Of a stretch of DNA of 64,000 nt, positions 15,012-25,879 are shown piece by piece. The stretch lies in the NCBI RefSeq assembly GCF_963678865.1, contig NZ_OY787459.1, positions 1,826,501 to 1,890,500 of the forward strand. Reading direction: 5' to 3'. Source of the stretch: Maridesulfovibrio sp. GTDB lineage: Bacteria; Desulfobacterota; Desulfovibrionia; Desulfovibrionales; Desulfovibrionaceae. The position numbers and the translations under genes are program-made. The notes under the pieces were generated by a model. It searched no databases and was not told the origin of the DNA. It saw only the letters and a program-made list of their open reading frames with translations. How positions within the stretch are numbered: position 1 is the stretch's first letter; every line of letters starts with the position of its first letter.

Positions 15012-16955
15012 ATGGCTAAAAGGAAAAAAGAAAGCCTGAAGGCGAGCAGAACAAAGCTGCTCTTCGTCATGTTCCTTTTCGCCCTTGTATGGACAGGACT
15101 TCTGGGCAGGGCAGCATGGCTGCAACTTTTCAAAGGGGCAGACCTGTCGCGCATGGTTTCCCGTCAGCACCTTGCAGCGGAACTGGAACGCGGCGAACGC
15201 GGGTCCATTTATGACCGTAACGGCAATCTACTGGCAACCAGTGTAGAAGCTTCATCCGTGTACATTCGCCCGGTCAAGGTTACCGATGTTGGCGGCACGG
15301 CTTACAAACTTTCAAAAATTCTCGGCATCTCACAGGAGAAGCTGAGAAAAAAATTGTCCCGCAAGTCGAATTTCATCTGGATCAAACGGCAGATCAATGA
15401 CCGTGTTGCCCAGAAGATCAAGCAGGCTGATCTGCCCGGCGTATATCTGACTACAGAATACGTCAGGCTTTATCCCAACAACTACCTTGCAGGGCAACTG
15501 CTCGGTTTTTCCGGGATAGACGGTAAAGGGCTCGAAGGGCTTGAAAAGGAATTCAACGACCGTCTTGCAGGGCGCAAGGCACAATTTGTTGTGCAGCGCG
15601 ACGCTTCAGGCCGCAGGCTCTACCTTGATGCCATGGGCCGGGAAATGGACGTGCGCGGCAAGGACATCCACCTGACCATTGATTCTCACCTGCAGTCGGT
15701 AACAGAAAATGCTCTGGCCGAGGCGGTAAAAAAATACAACGGCAAGTGGGGCTCAGCTATAGTTGTTGAAGTTGCCAGCGGCGATATTCTGGCTATTGCC
15801 AACTGCCCTCGCTTCAACCCAAATATTTTCCGCACCAGTTCTCCCAACATATGGAGGAACCGTGCGGCTCTCGACGTTGTCGAGCCGGGATCAACTTTCA
15901 AGCCATTTCTCATGGCTGCAGCTCTTGAGCACAAGGTTGTAACCCCCGAAAAGCTCTTTGACTGTGAAAACGGACGCTGGAAGATCAATGGCAAGTACAT
16001 CAAGGACACCCACAAGGAAGGCTGGCTTCCGGTGCACAAAATACTTCGCTATTCTAGCAACATCGGCTGTGCGAAGATCGGTCTTGAGCTGGGCGTGCAG
16101 AACTATCATAAGTTCATCAACGACCTCGGCTTCGGACACAAAACCGGACTGCCTATTCCCGGCGACCGCAAAGGACTGATCCGTCCTGCTGCCAAGTGGA
16201 ATGAAATTGACCTGGCTGCAGGATCGTTCGGACAGGGTATCGGTGTAACCACCGTGCAGATGGCAAAAGCCTACCTGACTATTGCCAACAAAGGAGTTGA
16301 GAAACCGCTCCGCCTGGTACAATTCCCCCGCTCCGAGCAGGAAGAAGCACCCAGGCGGATATTCAGTGCGGAAGTGGCTGAAAAAGTACTCTCCATGATG
16401 CGCGAGGTTGTGCAGGACGACGGTACCGGCAGTAAAGCCCGTATCAGCGGAACCACTGTAGCGGGCAAGACCGGGACCGCCCAGAAAGCACATAAGGGCG
16501 GCTACGGCACCGAGTTTATTGCCTCTTTCGTAGCACTGGTTCCCGGCTACAACCCGGATTACATCGTCTACATGATGGTGGATGATCCCAAGCCGAACCA
16601 TTACGGAAGCACCGTTGTTGCCCCGGCGGTTAAAAAGATCATGACCCAGACCCTTGCCTATTACGGCAAGCTGCCGGAACACCGTAATCCGACCCCGGTC
16701 ATTGCTGCGGGAGAGAATTACACAGCAATGCCCAAAAAGGCATTGCGGGCCACCCCGGTTAAAATAACCGTTTCCGGGGACAATGTTCCTGATTTAAAAG
16801 GAATGCCCATTCGCAGGGCAATTGAAATATTAGTCCAGAAAGGCTTCGTCCCCAAACTTAAAGGTCAGGGGATGACCGTAACCAAACAGCTTCCAGCCGC
16901 AGGCAACAAATGGCCTGAGGACAAAAAAGCTGAAATGGTTTTATGGGTTTCTTAG
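15012..16955 (+). CDS. ftsI: Peptidoglycan D,D-transpeptidase FtsI (PBP3) with C-terminal PASTA domain
   Basis: A 647-residue class B penicillin-binding protein. It has an N-terminal membrane anchor (about 15-35), a pedestal domain with RGSIYDRNGNLLATS, and a transpeptidase domain with catalytic S294-T-F-K297 (PGSTFKPF), SSN at 348-350 and KTGTAQ at 486-491. A C-terminal PASTA domain occupies about 583-647 (VPDLKGMPIRRAIEIL). It cross-links septal peptidoglycan together with FtsW. PASTA domains on FtsI are unlike E. coli but occur in many other phyla, including Desulfovibrionaceae. The stop codon lies 15 nt before the murE start. Confidence 0.95.
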   Translation: MAKRKKESLKASRTKLLFVMFLFALVWTGLLGRAAWLQLFKGADLSRMVSRQHLAAELERGERGSIYDRNGNLLATSVEASSVYIRPVKVTDVGGTAYKLSKILGISQEKLRKKLSRKSNFIWIKRQINDRVAQKIKQADLPGVYLTTEYVRLYPNNYLAGQLLGFSGIDGKGLEGLEKEFNDRLAGRKAQFVVQRDASGRRLYLDAMGREMDVRGKDIHLTIDSHLQSVTENALAEAVKKYNGKWGSAIVVEVASGDILAIANCPRFNPNIFRTSSPNIWRNRAALDVVEPGSTFKPFLMAAALEHKVVTPEKLFDCENGRWKINGKYIKDTHKEGWLPVHKILRYSSNIGCAKIGLELGVQNYHKFINDLGFGHKTGLPIPGDRKGLIRPAAKWNEIDLAAGSFGQGIGVTTVQMAKAYLTIANKGVEKPLRLVQFPRSEQEEAPRRIFSAEVAEKVLSMMREVVQDDGTGSKARISGTTVAGKTGTAQKAHKGGYGTEFIASFVALVPGYNPDYIVYMMVDDPKPNHYGSTVVAPAVKKIMTQTLAYYGKLPEHRNPTPVIAAGENYTAMPKKALRATPVKITVSGDNVPDLKGMPIRRAIEILVQKGFVPKLKGQGMTVTKQLPAAGNKWPEDKKAEMVLWVS

Positions 16956-16969
16956 TTAAAGGAATTTTT

Positions 16970-18430
16970 ATGTCTGAAACAGTACTGAACAAAGCAAAAT
17001 GGGACAAACTCCTCGCCAGAGTAGACGAAGGGTTGATGGTCCGCTCTGATTCACGGAAAGTCTGCGAAGGCGATGTCTTTGTCGCTATTTCAGGCCCTCT
17101 GCGTGACGGTGCTGATTTCGTACCTCAGGCCCTGAAGCAGGGAGCAGCATACATTGTCTGCGAAAAAGAAGTGGAAACCGGGTCCGCCGAACTGATACCC
17201 CATCCTTCCCCACGTGAAGCTCTGGGCGAACTGGCCATGACTTACTTCAAAACCGCAGACAGCAAAATCAGGCTGGTGGGAATAACCGGAACAAACGGTA
17301 AAACCACTACCTCCTACCTGATTGAACAACTGCTTTCAGCCGCCGGAATGAAGGTGGGCGTACTCGGTACTGTAAGTTACCGCTGGCCCGGCTTTGAACA
17401 GGAAGCTCCTCTGACCACTCCCGGTTGCTGGGAGCTGCATGAAATGCTGTCCAAAATGGATGCGGCAGGCGTTGAGGTTGTTGTCATGGAAGTTTCCTCC
17501 CATGCCCTGCACCAGAACCGTGTCTGCGGACTCAGCTTCGATGCGGCGGTAATAACCAATGTCACGCAGGACCACCTCGATTACCACGGGGACATGGAAA
17601 AATATTTCAAAGCAAAATGTATGCTTTTCCAGCATTATCCCAGTGCACTTAAGCGTGGAATTATCAACTTCGATGATCCTTACGGCAAACGCCTGCTCGA
17701 GTGTTATTCCCCGGCCATAGGTTATGGAATGGACGCATCCTGCGCCACAGGCTGCAAATCCCTGTGCGGGGAAATGGTCTCCTGCTCCGGTGACGGAATG
17801 CGCCTGAAAATGACCTGCGGCGGTGAACAATGGGAAATCGAAACCGACCTTATCGGTAAGTTCAACGGCTCCAACCTGCTGGCGGCACAGGCCATCGGAC
17901 TGCACTTCGGTCTTACTCCCGATCAGATGGACGTATTCAAGGAGTTTGACGGTGTTCCCGGCAGACTTGAGCGGGTCCGCAATGATCAGGGACTCAATAT
18001 TTTCGTGGACTATGCCCACACCCCGGATGCGCTGGACAATGTTCTGCGTACCCTGAAAGACCTTGATTTTAAAAGGGTCATCACCGTATTCGGTTGCGGC
18101 GGCGACAGAGACAGGGCCAAACGCCCGCTCATGGCTGAGGCCGCCTGCCGCTATTCCGATGTAGCCGTGCTGACATCGGATAATCCGCGTACTGAAGATC
18201 CCATGCAGATCATCGAAGATGTACGTCCCGGCCTCAAAGGCTGTGACCACATTATCGAAGAAGTCGACCGCGCAGCAGCCATCAGGAAAGCGGTAGCGGA
18301 AATGAATGCAGACGATGTGCTGCTCATTGCAGGCAAAGGACACGAAACATACCAGATCATCGGAACAGAAAAGCGGGACTTCAGCGACAGCGAAGAAGTC
18401 TCAAAGGCGATCAAGGAGATTTACGGTTGA
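16970..18430 (+). CDS. murE: UDP-MurNAc-tripeptide synthetase MurE (meso-DAP-adding)
   Basis: A 486-residue Mur ligase that adds the third stem-peptide residue to UDP-MurNAc-L-Ala-D-Glu. The ATP-binding loop GTNGKTTTSY has K111. VSSHAL and the C-terminal FVDYAHTPDAL and SDNPRTEDP motifs are present; DNPR is the signature for meso-diaminopimelate specificity. ATG 16970 with AAAGGAA upstream is preferred over an in-frame ATG 16943 that would overlap ftsI. The stop overlaps the murF start (TTGA). Confidence 0.95.
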   Translation: MSETVLNKAKWDKLLARVDEGLMVRSDSRKVCEGDVFVAISGPLRDGADFVPQALKQGAAYIVCEKEVETGSAELIPHPSPREALGELAMTYFKTADSKIRLVGITGTNGKTTTSYLIEQLLSAAGMKVGVLGTVSYRWPGFEQEAPLTTPGCWELHEMLSKMDAAGVEVVVMEVSSHALHQNRVCGLSFDAAVITNVTQDHLDYHGDMEKYFKAKCMLFQHYPSALKRGIINFDDPYGKRLLECYSPAIGYGMDASCATGCKSLCGEMVSCSGDGMRLKMTCGGEQWEIETDLIGKFNGSNLLAAQAIGLHFGLTPDQMDVFKEFDGVPGRLERVRNDQGLNIFVDYAHTPDALDNVLRTLKDLDFKRVITVFGCGGDRDRAKRPLMAEAACRYSDVAVLTSDNPRTEDPMQIIEDVRPGLKGCDHIIEEVDRAAAIRKAVAEMNADDVLLIAGKGHETYQIIGTEKRDFSDSEEVSKAIKEIYG

Positions 18431-19818
18431 AGCTGACCTTATGTGAACTCGAAGAACAGCTCATGGGGAGCAGCGATCTACCCTCTGCGGCAGACATCGA
18501 AATAGCAGCTGTGCGTACTGACAGCAGGCTGGTAAAAGAAGGTGATGTCTTTTTCTGCATTGCAGGGGAAAATTTCGACGGCCACAACTTTGCAGAACAG
18601 GCTTTTGAAGCCGGAGCAGTTGCGGTGGTTGTTTCCCAGTTCATGCCCGAACTTGAGGGCAAACAAACCATCATGGTTCGCGACACCGTACAGGCCCTTG
18701 GCCGGATTGCCGCGTACTGGCGGTTGAAATCCCATGCCCGAATGATCGCAGTAACTGGCTCTGCCGGTAAGACAACCGTAAAAGAAATGCTGGCCCACGT
18801 GCTTTCCGGTTCCCATTCCGTGCATAAGAACTTCATGAACATGAACAACCAGCTAGGTCTGCCTCTCTCCATGCTTGAAGCAACAGGAGAAGAGACTTAC
18901 TGGGTCATGGAGCTGGGCATCAGCCTGCCTCATGATATGGGTGAGCTCGGTCCCATTGCACAGCCTGACATGGCAATTATCCACAATATCGGTCCCGCAC
19001 ACCTTGAAGGGCTGGGCTCGCTGGAAAATGTTGCTATCCAGAAGTCATCACTTTTCAAATACATCCGTCCCGAAGGGAAGGCCCTGTGCTGCAAGGATCA
19101 CGAACTGCTCTGGAACGCAGCCAATGAAATAAGCACGCCTGTTGCCTTTTCCTCTCAGGATGAAACCGCAGAATACTACAGCACCCTGCTGCACACCCTT
19201 CCTGACGGGTCAGGGCGTTTCCTGATTAAGGCCGGAGAGGAGACAGCGGAAGTGATTCTGCCCACCTGCGGCTCACATTTCGCGGAAAACGCAGCTGCGG
19301 TCACTTGTGCCGCTCATCAACTGGGAATGGAATTAACTGAGATTGCTGAAAGACTTTCTACAGTAGAGCTGCCCAAGCAGCGCTTCCACTGCCATACCCA
19401 TGGGGAATGGACGCTTATCGACGACTCCTACAATGCCAACCCGCTCTCTATGGACCGGGCAATCGACACCGCAAAGCACATTGCCGGAGAAAGACCGCTG
19501 GTGCTGGTGCTAGGCGATATGCTGGAACTTGGCGAGGAGGCCGGATGCGCACATTGCGACCTCGGCACTAAAATCGCGTCAGTCAAGCCTGATGCAACTT
19601 TCTACCACGGTATGCACTATGCCGAAGTAGCCGCCAATACCAATGGATCTACCCTCGTTCCGGTAAATAAACCTGCTGAATTTTTGAATGGAATACATGA
19701 ACTTGGTCTCAATGACGCGGTGGTCCTTTTCAAAGGATCAAGGTCCTGCCACATGGAAGACTACTTCAACGCATTGAGCAGCGATATCAACAGGGAGAGC
19801 GGAGGAAACAAAGCATGA
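18427..19818 (+). CDS. murF: UDP-MurNAc-pentapeptide synthetase MurF
   Basis: A 463-residue Mur ligase adding D-Ala-D-Ala to the UDP-MurNAc-tripeptide. The phosphate loop [13 protein letters not shown] lies at about 115-127, with [10 protein letters not shown] and [13 protein letters not shown] after it and [12 protein letters not shown] in the C-terminal domain. The start is TTG 18427, which shares 4 nt (TTGA) with the murE stop, giving translational coupling. The dipeptide substrate needs a D-Ala ligase that is not encoded here. Confidence 0.93.
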   Translation: MKLTLCELEEQLMGSSDLPSAADIEIAAVRTDSRLVKEGDVFFCIAGENFDGHNFAEQAFEAGAVAVVVSQFMPELEGKQTIMVRDTVQALGRIAAYWRLKSHARMIAVTGSAGKTTVKEMLAHVLSGSHSVHKNFMNMNNQLGLPLSMLEATGEETYWVMELGISLPHDMGELGPIAQPDMAIIHNIGPAHLEGLGSLENVAIQKSSLFKYIRPEGKALCCKDHELLWNAANEISTPVAFSSQDETAEYYSTLLHTLPDGSGRFLIKAGEETAEVILPTCGSHFAENAAAVTCAAHQLGMELTEIAERLSTVELPKQRFHCHTHGEWTLIDDSYNANPLSMDRAIDTAKHIAGERPLVLVLGDMLELGEEAGCAHCDLGTKIASVKPDATFYHGMHYAEVAANTNGSTLVPVNKPAEFLNGIHELGLNDAVVLFKGSRSCHMEDYFNALSSDINRESGGNKA

Positions 19819-20894
19819 TCTATCATTTTCTAGTCCCCCTGAGCGCACAGTTGGGAGTGCTTAACGTATTCCGGTACATAACCTTTCGCTCCATCTACGC
19901 CCTGCTTACCGCGCTGGTGATCACCATCGTACTCGGCCCCATGATGATGCGCTGGCTGCAAAAAATCAAATGCGGCCAGTATATTCAGGACGAAGTCGGT
20001 GAATTGCACAAATGCAAAGCCGGAACACCGACTATGGGCGGGTTGCTGCTCGGTTTCGGAGTGCTGGTTTCCACCATGCTCTGGGCAGACCTGAGCAACA
20101 TGTACGTCTGGCTGACCATGCTGGTCTTCGCCGGGTTCGGTCTGGTGGGATTCGTTGACGACTACACCAAAATAAGAGGCAAACAGAACAAAGGGATTTC
20201 CCCTAAAGCCAAACTTTTCGGGCAATTGCTGGTGGCAGGAATTGCTGTAGGCCTGCTGATCATGCAACCTGCATATTCAACAGAACTGGCTGTGCCGTTC
20301 TTTAAAAATTTCACCCCGAACCTCGGCTGGCTCTATCTGCCCTTTGCCCTGCTGGTCATGATCGGGGCTTCCAACGGGGTTAACCTCACAGACGGATTGG
20401 ACGGTTTGGCAATCGGGCCATCCATCACCAGTGCCACCTGTTACGCTTTTTTTATTTACATTGCCGGGCATGTGGGCATGGCTAACTATCTGAATGTTCC
20501 CCATGTACCGGGAGTAGGTGAAGTTACGGTCTTCTGCGGGGCTCTTGTGGGCGCAGGACTTGGCTTCCTCTGGTACAACGCATACCCGGCCCAGTTATTC
20601 ATGGGAGATGTAGGTTCGCTCAGCATCGGCGGCGTGCTTGGTTTTATAGCCGTGCTCTGCAAACAGGAACTGCTGCTGATTATCGTCGGCGGAGTCTTCG
20701 TATTTGAGACCATCTCGGTAATCATGCAGGTTAGTTATTTCAAAGTCAGCGGCGGCAAACGGATTTTCCGCATGGCCCCCCTGCACCATCATTTTGAACA
20801 CAAGGGAGTTCCGGAATCCAAGATAGTAATCAGGTTCTGGATCATCTCAATATTAATGGCTCTTATGGCTCTTAGTACCCTGAAAATCAGGTAA
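19815..20894 (+). CDS. mraY: Phospho-MurNAc-pentapeptide translocase MraY
   Basis: A 359-residue integral membrane protein with about ten hydrophobic segments. It transfers phospho-MurNAc-pentapeptide to undecaprenyl phosphate to make lipid I. Family motifs: GTPTMGGLL (about 71-79), FVDDYTKI with catalytic aspartates, [13 protein letters not shown], and the HHHFEHKG cytoplasmic loop near the C-terminus. The start codon overlaps the murF stop as ATGA. Confidence 0.96.
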   Translation: MIYHFLVPLSAQLGVLNVFRYITFRSIYALLTALVITIVLGPMMMRWLQKIKCGQYIQDEVGELHKCKAGTPTMGGLLLGFGVLVSTMLWADLSNMYVWLTMLVFAGFGLVGFVDDYTKIRGKQNKGISPKAKLFGQLLVAGIAVGLLIMQPAYSTELAVPFFKNFTPNLGWLYLPFALLVMIGASNGVNLTDGLDGLAIGPSITSATCYAFFIYIAGHVGMANYLNVPHVPGVGEVTVFCGALVGAGLGFLWYNAYPAQLFMGDVGSLSIGGVLGFIAVLCKQELLLIIVGGVFVFETISVIMQVSYFKVSGGKRIFRMAPLHHHFEHKGVPESKIVIRFWIISILMALMALSTLKIR

Positions 20895-20901
20895 GGATGT
20901 T

Positions 20902-22206
20902 ATGGACAGCGCATTTGTAGAACAGGTCACCTCGACCCGCATGTTCACCGGCAGGTTGGCAGTAGTCGCCGGGGCCGGAAGATCAGGTCTTGCTGCAGCA
21001 AAACTGCTGCACAAGCTCAAGGCCACCGTGCGCATTGTGGACAGTAATGAAAATCTGAGCACTGACATCCTTGAAGGATTGGGACCGGATACAGAACTCA
21101 TGACCGGACCCTTCTGCGAAGAACAATTTGCCGGAGCGGATGTGATAATAGCCAGCCCCGGAATCCCGGCCCGCAAAATAGCTCCGTTTATCGGTAACCT
21201 TCCGGAACGGGCCATCATTTCCGAGCTGGAACTCGCTTCGTGGTTTGCAAATGAGCCCAAAATCGCAATCACCGGGACCAACGGCAAAACAACAACAACC
21301 GCGCTGATCAAACACATTCTGGAAAGCGCAGGCCGCAAAGCTTTTGCCGGGGCCAACTATGGCACTCCCCTTTCGGAATTTATCGCCGCTGACGGCAAAG
21401 CGGATGTCCTTGTACTTGAAGTTTCAAGCTTCCAGCTCCAGAACTGCCGTTTATTCAGACCGCAGGCCGCCATCCTGCTCAATATTTCTCCCAACCACCT
21501 CAATTACCATGAGGACATGGACGAATATCTGCAGGCAAAACTCAAGATTTTCGAACGCCAGAGTGAAGACGAACTGGCCATCCTGCCTGCAGACATGAAA
21601 AATGAACTCGACCCGGCCACCTTCACCAAAGCCGAAGTAAAATGGTTTGACGGTTCAACCTTTGAAGAGCAGCCAAACCTGCCCGGATTCCACAACCGCC
21701 TGAACATTGAAGCGGCGTGGCTGGCTCTCGAAAAGATAGGTCTGACCCGCGAAGAATTTGAAGCAGGGCTGAAAACATTTGAAGGCAAACCGCACCGGGT
21801 GCAGGAGATCGGCTCTGTAGACGGAATCCGCTTCATTGATGACTCCAAGGGCACCAACCTTGATGCTGTACGCGCAGCACTTGATACCTTTGAAGGACCA
21901 GTCCGTTTACTTCTCGGCGGTGTATTCAAAGGCGGAGATGTAAGCGAGATTATCCCGGCCATGCGAGGAAAAGTTGCAGAAGTAGGGCTTTTCGGTGCAG
22001 GACGCGAGTACTTCGAACCCGCTCTCAAGGATGAATTTAAAATTTCCTGGTACGAAAATCTTGAAAAAGCAGTGCGTGCCCTTTTTGCAAATGCACAGGC
22101 AGGAGACATCATCCTGCTTTCCCCGGCAACAGCGAGCTTTGACGCTTACTCCGGGTACGAGGCTAGAGGCGATGATTTTAAACGGATCATGGAGGAACTA
22201 TCTTGA
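20902..22206 (+). CDS. murD: UDP-MurNAc-L-Ala:D-Glu ligase MurD
   Basis: A 434-residue Mur ligase adding D-glutamate to UDP-MurNAc-L-Ala. Visible are an N-terminal Rossmann-like domain (VVAGAGRSGLAAAKLL), the ATP loop TGTNGKTTTTALI (about 128-140), NISPNHLNYH, and the C-terminal FIDDSKGTN and LLLGGVFKGGD motifs. It lies 7 bp after mraY. The stop overlaps the ftsW start. Confidence 0.95.
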   Translation: MDSAFVEQVTSTRMFTGRLAVVAGAGRSGLAAAKLLHKLKATVRIVDSNENLSTDILEGLGPDTELMTGPFCEEQFAGADVIIASPGIPARKIAPFIGNLPERAIISELELASWFANEPKIAITGTNGKTTTTALIKHILESAGRKAFAGANYGTPLSEFIAADGKADVLVLEVSSFQLQNCRLFRPQAAILLNISPNHLNYHEDMDEYLQAKLKIFERQSEDELAILPADMKNELDPATFTKAEVKWFDGSTFEEQPNLPGFHNRLNIEAAWLALEKIGLTREEFEAGLKTFEGKPHRVQEIGSVDGIRFIDDSKGTNLDAVRAALDTFEGPVRLLLGGVFKGGDVSEIIPAMRGKVAEVGLFGAGREYFEPALKDEFKISWYENLEKAVRALFANAQAGDIILLSPATASFDAYSGYEARGDDFKRIMEELS

Positions 22207-23318
22207 ACAAGAAAAAGAACCTCTCCGGCAAACCGGAACGGCTTGATTACTGGCTGTTGGGCGCAGCGCTGCTGCTGGCCTGCTTCGGACTGATGATGGT
22301 CCTTTCCGCCAGTGGAATCATGGCTGAGCGTTTCTTCGACGACAAATACATCTTCTTCAAGAAGCAGGCGGTATTTCTCGTGGCCGGAACCTTCATGATG
22401 TATATCAGCTCCCGTCTGCCTAAAGCCGTTTTCTATAATATGGTCTATGTCTGGCTTATGGCAGCTTTTGTGCTCCTGCTGCTCTGCGACTTCTCGCCCC
22501 TGTCGGTTGCTGCCGGCGGTGCGAAACGCTGGATAGCACTGGGGCCGATCCGCATCCAGCCGCTGGAATTCTGCAAACCGGCGCTGGTGCTCTATCTGGC
22601 TTACTTTTTCTCCCGTAAGCAGGAACTGATCAAGACCTTCAGCGTGGGCTTTCTGCCTCCCTTTGCCATTACCGGGGTGCTCTGCCTGCTGCTTATGATG
22701 CAACCTGATTTTGGCGGATCGGTCTTTTTATGCATGATCCTTTTCTTCATGAGTCTGGTCGGCGGAACCAGAATCAGCTACCTGCTAACTTCACTGATTT
22801 TCGCAGGCGGTGCCGGATACATGCTCATCACCAGCTCCCCGTACAGGCTGAAACGCATGACCGCGTTCATAGACCCCTTCAAATCCGCACATGAAGAAGG
22901 CTACCAGTTGGTTCAATCCCTGTACGCCTTTGGGTCGGGTAATGTCTTCGGGCAGGGGCTTGGGGCAGGTAAGCAGAAACTTTTCTTTCTCCCTGAAGCA
23001 CATAATGACTTCATCATGGCTGTTGTGGGTGAAGAGCTTGGCTTTATCGGCGTGGTGGCAGTATTTGCGGTTATCGGTTTTCTTGTCTGGCGCGGATTTA
23101 AAATAGCTCTGGCTCAGGAAGATCTGCAGGACCGTTTCACCGCCTACGGGCTGACCATCATGCTCGCGCTTGGTTTCTGCCTGAACCTTGCAGTTGTCAT
23201 GGGAACCGTACCGCCCAAGGGCGTGCCCATGCCTTTTGTTAGCTATGGCGGTTCAAGCCTGATGATTTCCTGTATCTGCATCGGCATCCTCCTCAATCTT
23301 TCAAGGGGGAAAGTCTGA
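22203..23318 (+). CDS. ftsW: Peptidoglycan glycosyltransferase FtsW
   Basis: A 371-residue SEDS-family polymerase with about ten transmembrane helices. It polymerises lipid II at the septum together with FtsI. Motifs: [21 protein letters not shown] in the extracytoplasmic loop, PQPDFGG-like [49 protein letters not shown], and [15 protein letters not shown]. The start is TTG 22203, overlapping the murD stop as TTGA. Confidence 0.95.
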   Translation: MNKKKNLSGKPERLDYWLLGAALLLACFGLMMVLSASGIMAERFFDDKYIFFKKQAVFLVAGTFMMYISSRLPKAVFYNMVYVWLMAAFVLLLLCDFSPLSVAAGGAKRWIALGPIRIQPLEFCKPALVLYLAYFFSRKQELIKTFSVGFLPPFAITGVLCLLLMMQPDFGGSVFLCMILFFMSLVGGTRISYLLTSLIFAGGAGYMLITSSPYRLKRMTAFIDPFKSAHEEGYQLVQSLYAFGSGNVFGQGLGAGKQKLFFLPEAHNDFIMAVVGEELGFIGVVAVFAVIGFLVWRGFKIALAQEDLQDRFTAYGLTIMLALGFCLNLAVVMGTVPPKGVPMPFVSYGGSSLMISCICIGILLNLSRGKV

Positions 23319-24400
23319 TGAACCGCATTGTCCTGACCACCGGCGGCACCGGGGGACACGTTTTCCCCGCACTGGCCGTTGCCAACGAGATTAAAACCCG
23401 TTTCCCAAACTGCGAGATTCTCTTTATCGGCGGCAAGGGACCGGAACGGGAAATGGTCGAACAGGCGGGATTCTCTTTTAAGGGACTCCCGGCAAAAGGT
23501 GTAATGGGCGGCGGTTTGAAAAAAATTTTGAGTTCGCTCTGGATAGTAGCCGCGCTGGTTATGGCCCTGAGGGAAATCGCATCATTCAGGCCGGAAGCGG
23601 TAATCGGGTTCGGCGGATATGCCGGATTCTGCCCGGTGCTGGCGGCATGGATGCTGGGCATCCCCACAGCAATCCACGAGCAGAACAGTATTCCCGGAGT
23701 AACCAACCGCATTCTGGGAAGAATTGTAAAAAGAGTTTTCGCCTCATTTGAGGACCGCAACGGATCATTCCCCGCAGCCAAAACTGTTGTGGTGGGTAAT
23801 CCGGTTCGTAAAGAGATATTTAACTCCGGCAGAAATGCTGACTCCAAAGCAGTTCTGGTCTTCGGTGGAAGTCAGGGCGCGGCAGCCATCAATGATGCAA
23901 TTATCAGTGGCCTTGCCAAGCTCAAGGAAGCAGGAATAACCCTGCGCCACCAGACCGGGAAAAATGATTTTGAAAAAGTCCGCAAAGCATACGTGGAGAA
24001 CGGCATGGACACCGGTGCAGTATCCCCGTTCATCCATGATATGGGCAAAGCTTATGCCGAAGCTGCCCTCATCGTGTGCCGGGCCGGGGCTTCAACTGTT
24101 TTCGAGATAGCAGCAGCGGGTAAGCCGGCAATACTGATTCCGTTTCCGCAGGCCACCCACGATCACCAGACCGGCAACGCACGTTCATTGGCTGATCTGG
24201 GCGCGGCACTGTTGATTCCGCAGAACGAACTCGACGGACCAAAGCTGGCAGATGAAATTATTAAACTGATTACGGATCAGGACAGGCTGAAAGCCATGGG
24301 AAGCAAGGGGCTTTCATTTGCCAGAACTGATGCGGCCTCCGCCATCGCGGAAGGCATTGGAGATATTATTAGAATGAAAACAGTGAGAGGTGCAGCATGA
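23318..24400 (+). CDS. murG: Lipid I N-acetylglucosaminyltransferase MurG
   Basis: A 360-residue GT28 glycosyltransferase that adds GlcNAc to lipid I on the inner membrane's cytoplasmic face. It shows the [19 protein letters not shown]-terminal glycine loop, [24 protein letters not shown], and the UDP-GlcNAc-binding [24 protein letters not shown] stretch. Its first codon shares bases with the ftsW stop (TGATG). Confidence 0.96.
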   Translation: MNRIVLTTGGTGGHVFPALAVANEIKTRFPNCEILFIGGKGPEREMVEQAGFSFKGLPAKGVMGGGLKKILSSLWIVAALVMALREIASFRPEAVIGFGGYAGFCPVLAAWMLGIPTAIHEQNSIPGVTNRILGRIVKRVFASFEDRNGSFPAAKTVVVGNPVRKEIFNSGRNADSKAVLVFGGSQGAAAINDAIISGLAKLKEAGITLRHQTGKNDFEKVRKAYVENGMDTGAVSPFIHDMGKAYAEAALIVCRAGASTVFEIAAAGKPAILIPFPQATHDHQTGNARSLADLGAALLIPQNELDGPKLADEIIKLITDQDRLKAMGSKGLSFARTDAASAIAEGIGDIIRMKTVRGAA

Positions 24401-25866
24401 TCGCAGCAGAAGGACCGAGTGTACCATTAGTTACGGACACCGCATGTCCCATTATGCGCAGCAGGGTTGGCAACATCCATATGATCGGTATCGGCGGCTC
24501 TGGTATGAGCGGCATTGCCGAGGTGTTGATCAACATGGGCTTCACTGTTACAGGTTCCGACCTCGCCGCAGGTGCTCCTGTAAAACGTCTGCTCAAAATG
24601 GGCGCGCAGGTCTTCATCGGACATGGAGCGGATAATGTCACTGACGCCGACGTAGTGGTCAAATCCACTGCAATTTCCGATGAAAACCCGGAATTGCTCA
24701 AGGCCCGCGAGCTGGGTATTCCCGTTATTCCCAGAGCGGAAATGCTTGCCGAACTCATGCGCTTGCGTACCGGAATCGCCGTGGCCGGAACCCACGGCAA
24801 GACCACTACGACATCTCTGCTGGCTACAATTTTCACTGAAGCAGAACTGGACCCCACGGTCATTATCGGCGGACGCCTGAACACCTTCGGCAGCAACGCC
24901 CGCCTCGGTGAAGGGCAATTCCTCATTGCCGAAGCGGATGAATCCGACGGTTCATTCCTCTGTCTTGCGCCGATCATTACTGTAGTTACCAACGTTGATA
25001 AAGATCACCTTGATTTTTACGGCGGGCAGGAAGCTATTGATGAATCATTCCGCAAATTCATGAACTCCATTCCCTTTTACGGAATGAATGTGGTCTGCGG
25101 GGATGATCCGGGTGTGCAACGGCTGCTGCCTTCCATCAAACGCCCCTGCATGACTTACGGACTGGCCGAAGGCAACAGACTGCGCGGGGAAATCCTGTCC
25201 TGTGAAGTGCGTTCCCTGTTCAAAGTCTACCTTGACGGAAAACTGCTTGGTGAAGTCTCACTGGCCCAGCCCGGTAAACACAACGTACTCAACGCGCTGG
25301 GAGCCATCGGGGTGTCGCTTGAGGCCGGACTTGATCCGAAAATTATCCTCTCCGGTCTGTCGAACTTCATGGGCGTGGGCCGCAGGTTTGAAAAGAAAGG
25401 TGAAAGCAAAGGCATCCTCGTTGTTGACGACTACGGACACCATCCGGCAGAAATTAAGGCCACCATTGAAACCGCCAAATCCTGCTTCCCGCACCGCAGG
25501 CTGGTGGTGGCATTCCAGCCGCACAGGTTCACCCGTACTCAAGCGCTGTTCGGTGAATTCTGCAAAACCTTTGAAAAAGCGGATGAACTGCTGCTGACTG
25601 AAATCTACCCCGCATCAGAAGACCCTATTCCGGGCGTAAACGGAATGTCACTGGCGCAGGGAATAAGACAGGTCAGCGACACTAAAGTCCGCTTTTACCC
25701 TGATTTTGAAATGATGCAGAACGAACTCCCCAACATTCTCAAACCCGGTGACCTGTTCATCACGCAGGGGGCGGGGTCCATCTACACTGTTGGCGAGAAA
25801 TTTTTAGAGTATCTGGGAGAGGATGGAGAAAAAGTTCTCAAACCAGAAGAAATAACAGCATTTTAA
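24397..25866 (+). CDS. murC: UDP-MurNAc:L-alanine ligase MurC
   Basis: A 489-residue Mur ligase catalysing the first stem-peptide step. It has [16 protein letters not shown] (Rossmann domain), the ATP loop [14 protein letters not shown] (about 129-142), [32 protein letters not shown] and the QPHRFTRT motif. About 25 N-terminal residues before the Rossmann domain look extra; internal starts exist, but the ATGA overlap with murG supports the long form. Confidence 0.95.
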   Translation: MIAAEGPSVPLVTDTACPIMRSRVGNIHMIGIGGSGMSGIAEVLINMGFTVTGSDLAAGAPVKRLLKMGAQVFIGHGADNVTDADVVVKSTAISDENPELLKARELGIPVIPRAEMLAELMRLRTGIAVAGTHGKTTTTSLLATIFTEAELDPTVIIGGRLNTFGSNARLGEGQFLIAEADESDGSFLCLAPIITVVTNVDKDHLDFYGGQEAIDESFRKFMNSIPFYGMNVVCGDDPGVQRLLPSIKRPCMTYGLAEGNRLRGEILSCEVRSLFKVYLDGKLLGEVSLAQPGKHNVLNALGAIGVSLEAGLDPKIILSGLSNFMGVGRRFEKKGESKGILVVDDYGHHPAEIKATIETAKSCFPHRRLVVAFQPHRFTRTQALFGEFCKTFEKADELLLTEIYPASEDPIPGVNGMSLAQGIRQVSDTKVRFYPDFEMMQNELPNILKPGDLFITQGAGSIYTVGEKFLEYLGEDGEKVLKPEEITAF

Positions 25867-25879
25867 CGGATAAAAAGGC

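Noticed and set aside
17336-18343. 335-residue open frame on the minus strand inside murE
   Set aside because: It is fully antisense to a well-supported gene, has no ribosome binding site and no recognisable motifs. It is a by-product of the codon bias of murE.
23293-23847. 184-residue minus-strand frame opposite the start of murG
   Set aside because: Antisense shadow; no independent signals.
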